From assembly GCF_002024165.1 (NCBI RefSeq), contig NZ_MWQN01000002.1, positions 868,001 to 932,000 of the forward strand: a stretch of DNA of 64,000 nucleotides, read 5' to 3'. Of this stretch, positions 8,691 to 15,763 are shown piece by piece. The notes under the pieces were generated by a model. The model saw only the letters and a program-made list of their open reading frames with translations. It searched no databases and was not told the DNA's origin. The translations under genes were made by a program, and so were the position numbers. The DNA comes from Embleya scabrispora. Its GTDB lineage: Bacteria; Actinomycetota; Actinomycetes; Streptomycetales; Streptomycetaceae. Numbering within the stretch: position 1 is the stretch's first letter; every line of letters starts with the position of its first letter.

Positions 8691-9361
8691 GACACCCCCT
8701 GCTCCCGTGCGCGGAACGGCCCGTCCAGGGCCGCCCATTGCAGCAGCATGATGGTCTTGGCGTCCGCGATCCGGCCGTCCCGGATCATCGCCAACGCCTC
8801 GGTGAACGGTAGTTCCAGGGTGTCGATGTCCTCACCCTCGGCGGCGATCCCGCCGCCGAGGCCGGCGGCCGTGCCGGGGCCGTACGGGGCGGCGAAGAAG
8901 TGCACCCGCTCGGTGACCGAACCCGGGCTCATGTAGACGTCGAAGACGTGTTCGGGCGTACCGACGACGTGTCCGGTCTCCTCGGCCGCCTCGCGGCGGA
9001 TGGCCTCCTCGGGGGCGTCGCCGTCGAGGAGGCCGGCGGCGGTCTCGATCAGGAAGCCGTCCGGGTGCTCGTTGACGTAGGCGGGCAGCCGGAACTGGCG
9101 GGTCAGCAGCACCGTGCGCTGCTCCGCGTCGTAGAGCAGGATCGTGGCGCCGTCGCCCCGGTCGTAGTTCTCGCGCTGCTCGCGGCTCCAGTGGCCGTCG
9201 GCATGTCGGTAGTCGAAGGTGGTCTTGCGCAGCACATACCAGTCGCAGGACAACACCTCCACGTCGTGGATCCGCACCCTCGGGTTGCGGGTGAGGTCGC
9301 GGCCGTAGTGGTCGAGGCCGGTGCGACCGCGCCGGTCGGGGGTGTCGATGCCGTCGGTCAT
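8687..9361 (-). CDS. Nudix hydrolase, NudK (GDP-mannose pyrophosphatase)-like
   Basis: 224 residues. The Nudix box lies at about 110-130 ('GLLDGDAPEEAIRREAAEET'), with the metal-binding REAAEE core. The N-terminal 'HDVEVLSCDWYVLRKTTFDY' and the later 'YMSPGSVTERVHFFAA' are the signatures of the ADP-sugar/GDP-mannose pyrophosphatase branch (NudK). It should hydrolyse a nucleoside diphosphate sugar to a sugar phosphate and NMP in the cytoplasm. Start ATG 9361 has AAAGG 7 nt upstream. It converges on and overlaps the kinase gene by 4 bp. No operon partner is evident. Confidence 0.88.
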   Translation of the reverse strand: MTDGIDTPDRRGRTGLDHYGRDLTRNPRVRIHDVEVLSCDWYVLRKTTFDYRHADGHWSREQRENYDRGDGATILLYDAEQRTVLLTRQFRLPAYVNEHPDGFLIETAAGLLDGDAPEEAIRREAAEETGHVVGTPEHVFDVYMSPGSVTERVHFFAAPYGPGTAAGLGGGIAAEGEDIDTLELPFTEALAMIRDGRIADAKTIMLLQWAALDGPFRAREQGVS

Positions 9362-9705
9362 CGGGTGACCTTTCGTCTCGTGGAGGGGGACGGGCGTGGC
9401 GTCGCGGGTCCGGGAGCGGCGGGTCCGGGTGGGTCGGGTCGGGGCGGAGTGTCAGGATGCCGGCCGGGCTTCGCGAGGACTGCGGTGGCATTCGGGGGCA
9501 GGGGGTCGAGCGGACCACTCGTCGAGGCCGCCGTCGGCGACCACGACCGGTGGTCGCGGGAGTTGATCGCGGCACTGGCCGAACTGCCCACCCCGCGTCG
9601 GCGGTTGCGATCCGGAGATCATGGTCGTGCAGGGGGCGCGGGTGCTGGAGTGGATCGATGGGTTGGGCGGGGTGTAGGGGACGGCGAAGAAAGTTTTGTC
9701 GGTCG
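9362..9705. other. Gene-free interval before the ECF42 promoter
   Basis: Upstream region of both the Nudix gene (minus) and the DGPF/ECF42 pair (plus). Frames are open but none has a start with a ribosome-binding site or a recognisable domain. A few scattered phrases ('LREDCGGI', 'DHDRWSRELIAALAELP') look protein-like but lie in different frames, so at most this is a decayed gene fragment. Confidence 0.4.
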
Positions 9706-9732
9706 TGTCGATCCGGCCGCCTCTCGTTCGTC
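9706..9732 (+). promoter_or_regulatory. Candidate ECF42-type promoter of the DGPF/sigma operon
   Basis: TGTCGA (9706-9711), 17 bp spacer, CGTC (9729-9732), 70 bp upstream of the DGPF-protein start. As I recall, ECF42 promoters studied in Streptomyces have TGTCGA at -35 and CGAC or CGTC at -10. The match and position suggest that the downstream sigma factor drives its own operon. Confidence 0.6.
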
Positions 9733-9801
9733 GTCTTGGTGTGCGGCGGGCAAAACGGCTGCCGGGCGGGACACCAGCGGACAAGAAACAGGAGTCGGAC
9801 C

Positions 9802-10152
9802 ATGAAATACATGTTGCTGATCCACAGCGGTGCGGTCGACGCGGAGGGTGGGGCCCCCGAGTGTGGCGTCGAGGAGTGGATGGCCTACGACAAGGAGGTC
9901 AAGGACGCGGGCATCTTCGTGTCCGGGGAGTCGTTGGCGGACCTGGTCACCGCGACCACCGTGCGGGTCGGCGAGGCCGGTGAGCGGACCGTGACCGACG
10001 GGCCGTTCGCGGAGTCCCGGGAGGTGCTGGGCGGGTTCTACGTGATCGACGTGCCGAATCTGGACGTCGCGCTGGACTGGGCCGCGCGCTGTCCCGGGGC
10101 GCGGGGCAGCGGCGCGATGGTGGTCCGGCCGATCGCCGACTTCTCGGTCTGA
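9802..10152 (+). CDS. YciI/DGPF-domain protein, partner of the ECF42 sigma factor
   Basis: 116 residues forming a single YCII-like fold. It starts 'MKYMLLIHSG' and contains the name-giving motif in 'GERTVTDGPFAESREVLGGF', ending 'GSGAMVVRPIADF'. DGPF proteins are small cytosolic proteins of unknown chemistry that are almost always encoded next to ECF42 sigma factors. Start ATG 9802 has CAGGAG at 8 nt. It ends 5 bp before the sigma gene, so the two form one transcription unit, preceded by a promoter matching the ECF42 motif. The frame is open upstream to 9457, but that part has no family similarity. Confidence 0.9.
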   Translation: MKYMLLIHSGAVDAEGGAPECGVEEWMAYDKEVKDAGIFVSGESLADLVTATTVRVGEAGERTVTDGPFAESREVLGGFYVIDVPNLDVALDWAARCPGARGSGAMVVRPIADFSV

Positions 10153-10157
10153 GCGCG

Positions 10158-11537
10158 ATGGACGAGCGAGCCGCCGGCCCCGACGAACCCGGGAGAGCGG
10201 GCGTGGACGCCTCGGTGGAATCGGTGTTCCGCGAGGAACGGGGCCGGTTGCTTGCCTCCCTCGCGCGCCGCTTCGGGGATCTGGACCTGGCCGAGGAGGT
10301 CGCCTCGGAGGCGATCGAGGCCGCGTTGGTGCACTGGCCGGTCGACGGCGTACCGTCTCGCCCCGGCGCCTGGTTGTTGACCACCGCCCGGCGGCGGGCG
10401 GTGGACCGGCTGCGTCGGGACCGCACGTACGCCGCGCGGGTGGCCGTGTTGCAGGTGGAGGCGGACCGGGCCGATCCGGCGCCCGCGGCCGACGCCGACG
10501 GCGAGTTGCCCGACGAACGCCTCCAGCTGTTCTTCACCTGCGCGCATCCCGCCCTGCCCGCCGAGGACCGCGGGGCGCTCACGCTGCGCTGCCTGGCCGG
10601 GCTGACCACCCCCGAGGTGGCCCGCGCCTATCTGGTGCCGACCGCGACCATGGCCCAGCGGATCGTCCGGGCGAAGAAGAAGATCCGCGAGGCCCGCATC
10701 CCGTTCCGGGTGCCCGGCGTCGACGAGTTGCCGGGCCGGTTGCCGGGTGTGCTCCAGGTGCTCTACTCGATCTTCACCGAGGGGTACGCGGCCAGCTCGG
10801 GGCCGACGTTGCAGCGGTCGGACCTCGCCGAGGAGGCGATCCGGCTGGCCCGGATACTGCGCCGGCTGCTGCCCGCCGAACGGGAGCCGGCCGGGCTGCT
10901 CGGGCTGATGTTGCTGATCCACGCGCGCCGCGCGGCGCGGATCGACGCGGCGGGGGCGCTGGTGTTGTTGGCCGATCAGGACCGGGGGCGGTGGGACCGG
11001 GCGATGATCGAGGAGGGCCGGGAGCTGGTCCGGGTGGCGCTGACGGGTGGGCCGCCCGGGCGGTACGGGGTGCAGGCCGCGATCGCCGCGCTGCACGACG
11101 AGGCGGCGGATGTGACCACGACCGACTGGCCCCAGGTGGTGGCGCTGTACGACGTGTTGCTCGCGCTCACCCCGTCGCCGATCGTGGCACTGAACCGGGC
11201 GGTGGCCGTGGCGATGCGGGACGGGCCGGAAGCGGGGCTGGTGCTGCTGGACGCGCTGGCGGACGAGCCGAGGTTGCGCGGACATCATCCGTATCCGGCG
11301 GCGCGGGCGGAGTTGTTGTACCGGTGCGGGCGGTTCGCCGAGGCGGCGGTGGCCTATCGGGCGGCGTTGGAGCAGGTGGGTACGGATCCGGAACGAGCGC
11401 ATTTGATGCGGGGGTTGGCGGCGGCCTCGGCGGCGGGGGCCGGGGCCGGGTCGGGCTCGGATCCCGGAGCGGGTTCCGCGTCGGGCTCGGGCTCGGGGTC
11501 GGGCTCCGCTTCGGAGGCCGGTCCGCGGGACGGGTGA
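10158..11537 (+). CDS. ECF42-group RNA polymerase sigma factor with C-terminal TPR-like extension
   Basis: 459 residues, more than twice a usual ECF sigma. Sigma region 2 covers about 20-90 ('LLASLARRFGDLDLAEEVAS', 'RRRAVDRLRRDRTYAARV'). Sigma region 4 covers about 130-180 ('LTLRCLAGLTTPEVARAYLV', 'MAQRIVRAKKKIREARI'). The remainder is the TPR-like extension (DUF6596 type) typical of ECF42, which regulates activity in place of an anti-sigma factor. The last 35 residues are a Gly/Ser/Ala tail built from a degenerate repeat and look like an addition. The ATG at 10158 lacks a good ribosome-binding site; GTG 10203, with GGGAGAG just upstream, would match the usual N-terminus better. Regulon unknown apart from likely autoregulation. 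Confidence 0.9.
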   Translation: MDERAAGPDEPGRAGVDASVESVFREERGRLLASLARRFGDLDLAEEVASEAIEAALVHWPVDGVPSRPGAWLLTTARRRAVDRLRRDRTYAARVAVLQVEADRADPAPAADADGELPDERLQLFFTCAHPALPAEDRGALTLRCLAGLTTPEVARAYLVPTATMAQRIVRAKKKIREARIPFRVPGVDELPGRLPGVLQVLYSIFTEGYAASSGPTLQRSDLAEEAIRLARILRRLLPAEREPAGLLGLMLLIHARRAARIDAAGALVLLADQDRGRWDRAMIEEGRELVRVALTGGPPGRYGVQAAIAALHDEAADVTTTDWPQVVALYDVLLALTPSPIVALNRAVAVAMRDGPEAGLVLLDALADEPRLRGHHPYPAARAELLYRCGRFAEAAVAYRAALEQVGTDPERAHLMRGLAAASAAGAGAGSGSDPGAGSASGSGSGSGSASEAGPRDG

Positions 11538-11637
11538 GGTTCGTCGGCGCGGCTCGGGCGGGTGCCGGTGGGGCCGGCGGGATGATGGCGGCGCGGCCGG
11601 ACTCGGCCGTCCCGGGCGGGTATCGCCCCGGGGGGTC

Positions 11638-12444
11638 GTGGCGAGGGGTGCGGACGTGGAGGATCGGGCCGAGCGGCTTGCGCGGGTGGCACGGGGCTGG
11701 GACGAGGCCGCGGAGGGGTACGAGGCCTACTTCGTGCCCCGATTCGCGCCGTGGGTACGGGCGGCGGTGACCGCGGTCGGGTCGTTGCCGGACGGGCCGA
11801 TCCTGGTGCCGTGTTGCGGCACGTTTCCCGAACTCGAACTGCTGACCGAGGACTTCGGCGACCGGGAGATCGTCGGTATCGACCTCTCCCCGGGCATGGT
11901 GCGCCTGGCTCGGGAGCGGGTGGCCGGCCGGCCCGGGGTCACGGTCGTCGAAGGCGACGCCTCGACCCTGGACGCGCGGTGGTCGGGCCGGTGTGCGGCG
12001 ATCGTGTCGGTGTTCGGGCTCCAGCAGTTGCCCGAGCCGGACCACGCGCTCGAATCGTGGGTCGGGGCGCTGCGTCCGGGCGGCCGGCTCGCGGTGGTCT
12101 TCTGGCCGGACGGGATCGAGGAGACCGACCCGTTCGCGCTGCTCGCCGAGGTGATCCGGACCCGGGGGCCGGCGTCCGACCGCTCCTGGGAGGAGCGCCT
12201 CTTGGCCGCGATCACCGGGCGGGGCGCGACGATCGAGCGGGACGCGGACCTGGTGTACCCGATGTCCCACCCGGACGCGGCGACCTTCTTCGACGCGTTC
12301 ACCCGCTCCGGTCCGCTGCGCGCGCTGACCCTGGCCGTGGGCGAGGCGTTCATGGCCGAGCTGCGGGCGGAGTTCCTGCGCCGGGCCGCGGCGGGGGAGT
12401 GGCATCACGAGCCGCGAGCGCGGATGTTGGTGGCGCGCCGCTGA
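11638..12444 (+). CDS. Class I SAM-dependent methyltransferase
   Basis: 268 residues, cytosolic. The Rossmann-like core runs about 45-160: motif I region 'GPILVPCCGTFPELELL' (a 'CCGTF' variant of the usual glycine loop), motif II acidic residue in 'IVGIDLSPGMVRLA', and 'VVEGDASTLDARWSG' for adenine contact. 'ALRPGGRLAVVFWPDG' is the post-core signature. Substrate unknown. The frame starts at GTG 11638; GTG 11656, preceded by AGGGG, is as likely and removes six residues. It lies 100 bp after the ECF42 gene on the same strand, which could be chance, and is followed by a hairpin terminator. Confidence 0.85.
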   Translation: MARGADVEDRAERLARVARGWDEAAEGYEAYFVPRFAPWVRAAVTAVGSLPDGPILVPCCGTFPELELLTEDFGDREIVGIDLSPGMVRLARERVAGRPGVTVVEGDASTLDARWSGRCAAIVSVFGLQQLPEPDHALESWVGALRPGGRLAVVFWPDGIEETDPFALLAEVIRTRGPASDRSWEERLLAAITGRGATIERDADLVYPMSHPDAATFFDAFTRSGPLRALTLAVGEAFMAELRAEFLRRAAAGEWHHEPRARMLVARR

Positions 12445-12465
12445 GCGGGCTTCGGGTCGGTGGAG

Positions 12466-12482
12466 CGACGGCGTTGCCGTCG
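12466..12482 (+). terminator. Hairpin after the methyltransferase gene
   Basis: CGACGGC-GTT-GCCGTCG, a perfect 7-bp GC-rich stem with a 3-nt loop, 21 bp after the stop codon and between two convergent genes. No U-run, as is common in actinomycetes. Confidence 0.5.
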
Positions 12483-12551
12483 AGGACCGTTACTGCCTGA
12501 AGGGTGTCGTCGTCGGGGCCGATCGGGGCGGGTTCGGGTGCGCGGCTCGGG

Positions 12552-13277
12552 TCAGGCTTCGGGTGCCTCGGGGTGGTGCGGGTGGCTGCGGCGGCGGTAC
12601 TGCTGGACGCCCTTGCGGTCGCGGACGGCGACCCCTCGGGCGCGGAGATCGTCCAGGGCCTGCTCCGCCGCGCCGGGGTGTTTGTCGGCCAAGGCGCGCT
12701 TGCGGGTACGCAGCAGGGCGTGCGCGGCTTCGTCGAGGTCGGGGGTGCCGTCGACCCAGGGGGTGAAGTCCGCCTCACGCGGGTCGGTCGTACCGCGCCA
12801 GGGGTAGGCGAAGCGGTCGAAGGCGGCACGCAGGTGTTCGGCGGACAGGTCGCCGGCGCGGACCCGGATCAGTTCGGTCTCGGCGGCGTCGAGGGCGACC
12901 AGGTCCCGGCCGTCGGTGAACACGGCGTCGATCCGATCCCGACGCACCTGGAGGCCGGCGCCGTCCACGTGGATCGCGATGTGTCCGGCGGCCACCGTCA
13001 CGACCGGGCTCTCCCGGTGCGCGACGGCCGCCATCCAGGCGCCGATTCCGGCGCCGAGCAGGGTCAGGGTCGGTACCGCCCACACCGTCGGCAGGCGCGC
13101 GGCCAGACGCAGCGGGGCGGGGGCCGAGCCGATCAGGTCCGACAGGGCGCGGACCAGCGGGCCCACCCCGAACCCCGCACCGAAACCGAGCAGGGCGGTG
13201 CCGACGCCGATCAGCCACAGCCACACCTGGGGCATCCGGATCGTGACGGCTTGTTTGTCGACCGCTGTCGCGTCCAT
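12552..13277 (-). CDS. YqeB-like membrane protein
   Basis: 241 residues from ATG 13277. Two membrane helices are visible near the N-terminus ('VWLWLIGVGTALLGFGAGF' and 'AVPTLTLLGAGIGAWMAAV'), followed by a cytosolic domain with the recurrent pattern 'FDRFAYPWRGTTDP', 'FTPWVDGTPDLDEAAHALL' and a basic C-terminus, as in the YqeB family. The biochemical role of YqeB is unknown. The frame is open back to 13295, but that start lies inside the upstream TetR gene, whereas ATG 13277 sits 4 bp after the TetR stop. The two genes are therefore an operon, and YqeB is the likely target of that TetR. Confidence 0.7.
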   Translation of the reverse strand: MDATAVDKQAVTIRMPQVWLWLIGVGTALLGFGAGFGVGPLVRALSDLIGSAPAPLRLAARLPTVWAVPTLTLLGAGIGAWMAAVAHRESPVVTVAAGHIAIHVDGAGLQVRRDRIDAVFTDGRDLVALDAAETELIRVRAGDLSAEHLRAAFDRFAYPWRGTTDPREADFTPWVDGTPDLDEAAHALLRTRKRALADKHPGAAEQALDDLRARGVAVRDRKGVQQYRRRSHPHHPEAPEA

Positions 13278-13281
13278 GGTC

Positions 13282-13911
13282 CTACTTCGCCTCACTCTCT
13301 CGAGGGTTGCCTGTCGTGTCGGGATTCGGCCCCGGGGCCAGGTAGCGGGCCACGGTGCGGCGCAGGGCCGGTGTCGCGTCGCGGTCGGGGTGGGCGCCCA
13401 GGTAGACCGCGTCGACCAGGTTCCGGATCCAGGTCGCCGTCTCGACCGGGTCGAGCGCGGCGTCGATGGTGCCGTCGGCGATGCCCCGGGTGATCAGGCC
13501 GACCAGGCCCTCCTGGACCACGGCTTCGGTGCGGGCGACCACCTCGACCAGTTCGGGATCCCGGTCGACCTGGCGCAACAGTTCGACGAGGATCCCGGCC
13601 GCGTGCGGGTCCCGGGCGTCGGCGGCGAGGTCGGTGACCAGGTCGACGATCGCCCGCGCGGGGTGGGCGGTGCCGGCGTGGCGGTCCATCAGGCTGCGTG
13701 AGAGGGGCAGGTCGCGTTCGAAGACGGCCCGGAAGACGGCGCGTTTGTCGGGGAAGTAGTAGAAGACGCTCGCCGCGCTCATGCCGGCGGCCCGGGCGAT
13801 GTCGGCCACGGTGGTCGCCTCGAACCCCTGTTCCGCGAAGCGCGCGGCGGCGGCGACGGCGATCGTTTCGCGGCGTTGGGCGACGCGTTCGGGGTCCGTG
13901 GTGCGGGCCAC
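13282..13911 (-). CDS. TetR/AcrR-family repressor
   Basis: 209 residues. The helix-turn-helix is at about 30-60 ('TTVADIARAAGMSAASVFYY', then 'FPDKRAVFRAVFERDL'). The C-terminal two thirds are helical, with 'IVDLVTDLAADARDPHAAGI' and 'ATWIRNLVDAVYLGA', the usual ligand-binding and dimer region. It is followed directly by the YqeB-like gene. A perfect 7-4-7 palindrome lies 19 bp upstream of its ATG, overlapping the stop codon of the next gene upstream, and should be its own operator. Effector unknown. Confidence 0.9.
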   Translation of the reverse strand: MARTTDPERVAQRRETIAVAAAARFAEQGFEATTVADIARAAGMSAASVFYYFPDKRAVFRAVFERDLPLSRSLMDRHAGTAHPARAIVDLVTDLAADARDPHAAGILVELLRQVDRDPELVEVVARTEAVVQEGLVGLITRGIADGTIDAALDPVETATWIRNLVDAVYLGAHPDRDATPALRRTVARYLAPGPNPDTTGNPRESEAK

Positions 13912-13929
13912 GGGATCGCCACCTTTCCA

Positions 13930-13947
13930 TGACTGATCGGTCAGTCA
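13930..13947. promoter_or_regulatory. TetR operator palindrome
   Basis: TGACTGA-TCGG-TCAGTCA, a perfect 18-bp inverted repeat between tetR (start 13911) and merR. Its right arm includes the merR stop codon (13945-13947). It is close to the TGACNGNCGGTCA-type sites bound by many TetR proteins. Confidence 0.7.
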
Positions 13948-14421
13948 GAGAATAGCACCGGGCTCGGGCTCGGGCTCGGATTCGGCGAGGTAGTCCTCGT
14001 AGACGCCGATCTTGTAGCCGATCAGGTCCATGCACTGGTGCAGTTGGGCGATCTGGCCGGCGATTCGGGTCTTGTGCTCGCGGAGGATGGCCAGGCGTTC
14101 GCGTTCGGTGCCCTCACCGGCGCGGGCCAGTTCGGTGTAATGGCGGATGGCCGGGATGGGCATGCCGGAGCCGCGCAGGACGATGCACATGTTCAGCCAG
14201 GCGATGTCGTGTTCGGCGTACCGGCGGCGTCCGCCCGGGCCGCGCCGGACCGGGTTGGCCAATATGCCCTCGCGTTCGTAGAAGCGCAGGGTGTCGATGG
14301 TCAGGCCGGTACGGGCGGCGACCTCGCCGATGCTCAGATCGCCTGCGGTGTCCCGCGCGTCGTTGCCGACGGGCTCGGCGGGCAGGTCGTCCGTGGGCTC
14401 GTTTCCGGGGTTCTTCGTCAC
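13945..14421 (-). CDS. MerR-family transcriptional regulator
   Basis: 158 residues. The winged helix-turn-helix spans about 28-100 ('LSIGEVAARTGLTIDTLRFY', 'GGRRRYAEHDIAWLNMCIVL'), followed by a coiled-coil dimer helix ('REHKTRIAGQIAQLHQCMDL') and an acidic EPEPEPG tail. No cysteine cluster for metals is present, so it resembles the subgroup that controls aldo/keto reductases and similar enzymes and responds to an organic ligand or redox signal. It is divergent from such a reductase, whose promoter has the stretched 19-bp spacer that MerR proteins act on. An N-terminal extension of about 28 acidic residues precedes the DNA-binding domain. Confidence 0.9.
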   Translation of the reverse strand: MTKNPGNEPTDDLPAEPVGNDARDTAGDLSIGEVAARTGLTIDTLRFYEREGILANPVRRGPGGRRRYAEHDIAWLNMCIVLRGSGMPIPAIRHYTELARAGEGTERERLAILREHKTRIAGQIAQLHQCMDLIGYKIGVYEDYLAESEPEPEPGAIL

Positions 14422-14438
14422 GTGCGACAGGATGAGGC

Positions 14439-14469
14439 TTGACCTGGAGTCGGGTCCAGCTCATAGATT
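14439..14469 (+). promoter_or_regulatory. MerR-type promoter with 19-bp spacer upstream of the aldo/keto reductase
   Basis: TTGACC (14439-14444), 19-bp spacer, TAGATT (14464-14469). Inside is an inverted repeat GACCTGGA-N6-TCCAGCTC (14441-14462, 7 of 8 positions paired). A 19-bp spacer with a dyad between the boxes is the hallmark of promoters that MerR proteins untwist to activate. Confidence 0.72.
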
Positions 14470-14504
14470 GCCGGGCACCGATCCAAGGAACAAGGAGCAC
14501 GACC

Positions 14505-15554
14505 ATGCGCTACCGCCCGCTCGGCCGCACCGGGATGCATGTCAGCGTGCAGGCGCTCGGCACGATGATGTTCGGCGCGGTGGGCAACCCCGATCACGAC
14601 GACTGCGTCCGGATCGTGCACGCCGCGTTGGACCAGGGCATCAACTTCGTGGACACGGCCGACATGTACTCGGCCGGCGAAAGCGAGGAGATCGTCGGCA
14701 AGGCGCTGCGCGGTCGCCGGGACGACGTGGTGCTGGCCACCAAGGGGCACTTTCCGATGGGGGAAGGGGTCAATCGCGGCGGCAACTCGCGGCGTTGGAT
14801 CCTGACCGCGGTCGAGGACAGCCTCCGTCGGCTCGGGACCGATCGCATCGACCTCTACCAGATCCACCGCCCCGACGACTCGACCGACATCGAGGAGACC
14901 CTGGCCGTCCTGACCGATCTGGTCCGGCAGGGCAAGATCCGGGCGTTCGGCTGCTCGACGTTCCCGGCCGAGGACGTGGTCGAGGCGCACCACGTGGCGG
15001 AGCGGCGTGGCCTGTACCGCTTCCGGACCGAGCAGCCGCCGTATTCGATCCTGGCCCGGGGCATCGAGGCGTCGCTGCTCCCGGTGTGCGAGCGCTTGGG
15101 CATGGGCGTACTGACCTGGGGCCCGCTCGCCTCGGGGTTCCTCACCGGCCGCTATCGCAAGGACGCGCCGATCGACCTGACCTCGGGTCGGGCCCGGCTC
15201 AATCCCGGGCGGTTCGATCCGACCCTGCCGGTGAACGCCACCAAGCTCGACATCGTCGAGCGACTGGTCGGCCTGGCCGAGGAGATCGGCTGCACGCTGC
15301 CGGAGTTGGCGGTCGCGTTCCCGACCGCGCACCCGGCGGTCACCTCGGTCGTCATCGGGCCGCGCACCATGGAGCAGGCGATGGCGGCGATCAAGGGCGC
15401 CTCGCTGGTCCTGGACGACGTGACGCTGGACCGGATCGACGAGATCGTGCCGCCGGGGACGAACGTGTACCACCCGGACGGCGCGTGGACCCATCCGGCG
15501 GTGGCCCGCAGCGTGCTGCGGCGGCGGGCGGTGGGGGAGCGGGCGGCGGGATGA
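14505..15554 (+). CDS. Aldo/keto reductase
   Basis: 349 residues, a TIM-barrel NADPH-dependent oxidoreductase. The catalytic tetrad is visible: Asp50 and Tyr55 ('FVDTADMYSAGESEE'), Lys80 ('VVLATKGHF') and His121 ('DLYQIHRPDD'). The NADPH-binding loop lies near 'VVIGPRTMEQAMAAI'. It should reduce an aldehyde or ketone in the cytosol; substrate unknown. Start ATG 14505 has AAGGAG 7-8 nt upstream. Divergent from the MerR gene and downstream of a 19-bp-spacer promoter, so it is very likely the MerR target. A strong hairpin terminator follows. Confidence 0.92.
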   Translation: MRYRPLGRTGMHVSVQALGTMMFGAVGNPDHDDCVRIVHAALDQGINFVDTADMYSAGESEEIVGKALRGRRDDVVLATKGHFPMGEGVNRGGNSRRWILTAVEDSLRRLGTDRIDLYQIHRPDDSTDIEETLAVLTDLVRQGKIRAFGCSTFPAEDVVEAHHVAERRGLYRFRTEQPPYSILARGIEASLLPVCERLGMGVLTWGPLASGFLTGRYRKDAPIDLTSGRARLNPGRFDPTLPVNATKLDIVERLVGLAEEIGCTLPELAVAFPTAHPAVTSVVIGPRTMEQAMAAIKGASLVLDDVTLDRIDEIVPPGTNVYHPDGAWTHPAVARSVLRRRAVGERAAG

Positions 15555-15566
15555 CGGAGCGCCGGT

Positions 15567-15589
15567 CCGGGCCGACCGTGTCGGCCCGG
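15567..15589 (+). terminator. Strong hairpin after the aldo/keto reductase
   Basis: CCGGGCCGAC-CGT-GTCGGCCCGG: a perfect 10-bp stem with a 3-nt loop, 12 bp after the stop codon. It separates the reductase from the importer operon. Confidence 0.75.
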
Positions 15590-15709
15590 TTGCGGTGCGG
15601 GTCGGTGTGCGATCCGCCGGCCTCGTTCGTGGGTTTCGGTGCCGAAGCCGTCCTCTTCGGTGGCGAAGCCGCTCTCTGCGGGAACTTCCCGGTCGTCCCG
15701 CCCGACTGA

Positions 15710-15756
15710 CTCCCCGGGTCCGCCTTCGCGGACCGCATGACGGTACTTCCGGGGAG
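15710..15756 (+). promoter_or_regulatory. RNA hairpin that sequesters the ribosome-binding site of the importer operon
   Basis: CTCCCCGG (15710-15717) is the exact reverse complement of CCGGGGAG (15749-15756), which contains the Shine-Dalgarno GGGGAG used by the GTG start at 15764. Between them sits a second perfect hairpin, GGTCCGC-CTTC-GCGGACC (15717-15734); the two stems share G15717. Just upstream (about 15639-15673) two short stem-loops occur in near-repeat form (TTCGG-TG-CCGAA and CTTCG-GTGG-CGAAG). The arrangement looks like a translational on/off switch or riboswitch expression platform. I could not match it to a known aptamer. Confidence 0.5.
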
Positions 15757-15763
15757 CGAATCT

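Noticed and set aside
9457-9801. N-terminal extension of the DGPF protein
   Set aside because: Open frame only; no family similarity, while ATG 9802 has an excellent ribosome-binding site and gives the normal protein length.
15594-15763. Cobalamin riboswitch in the importer leader
   Set aside because: The leader has stems and an RBS-sequestering hairpin, but I do not find the GCCACTG element or a convincing B12 box, so I report only an unassigned structured leader.
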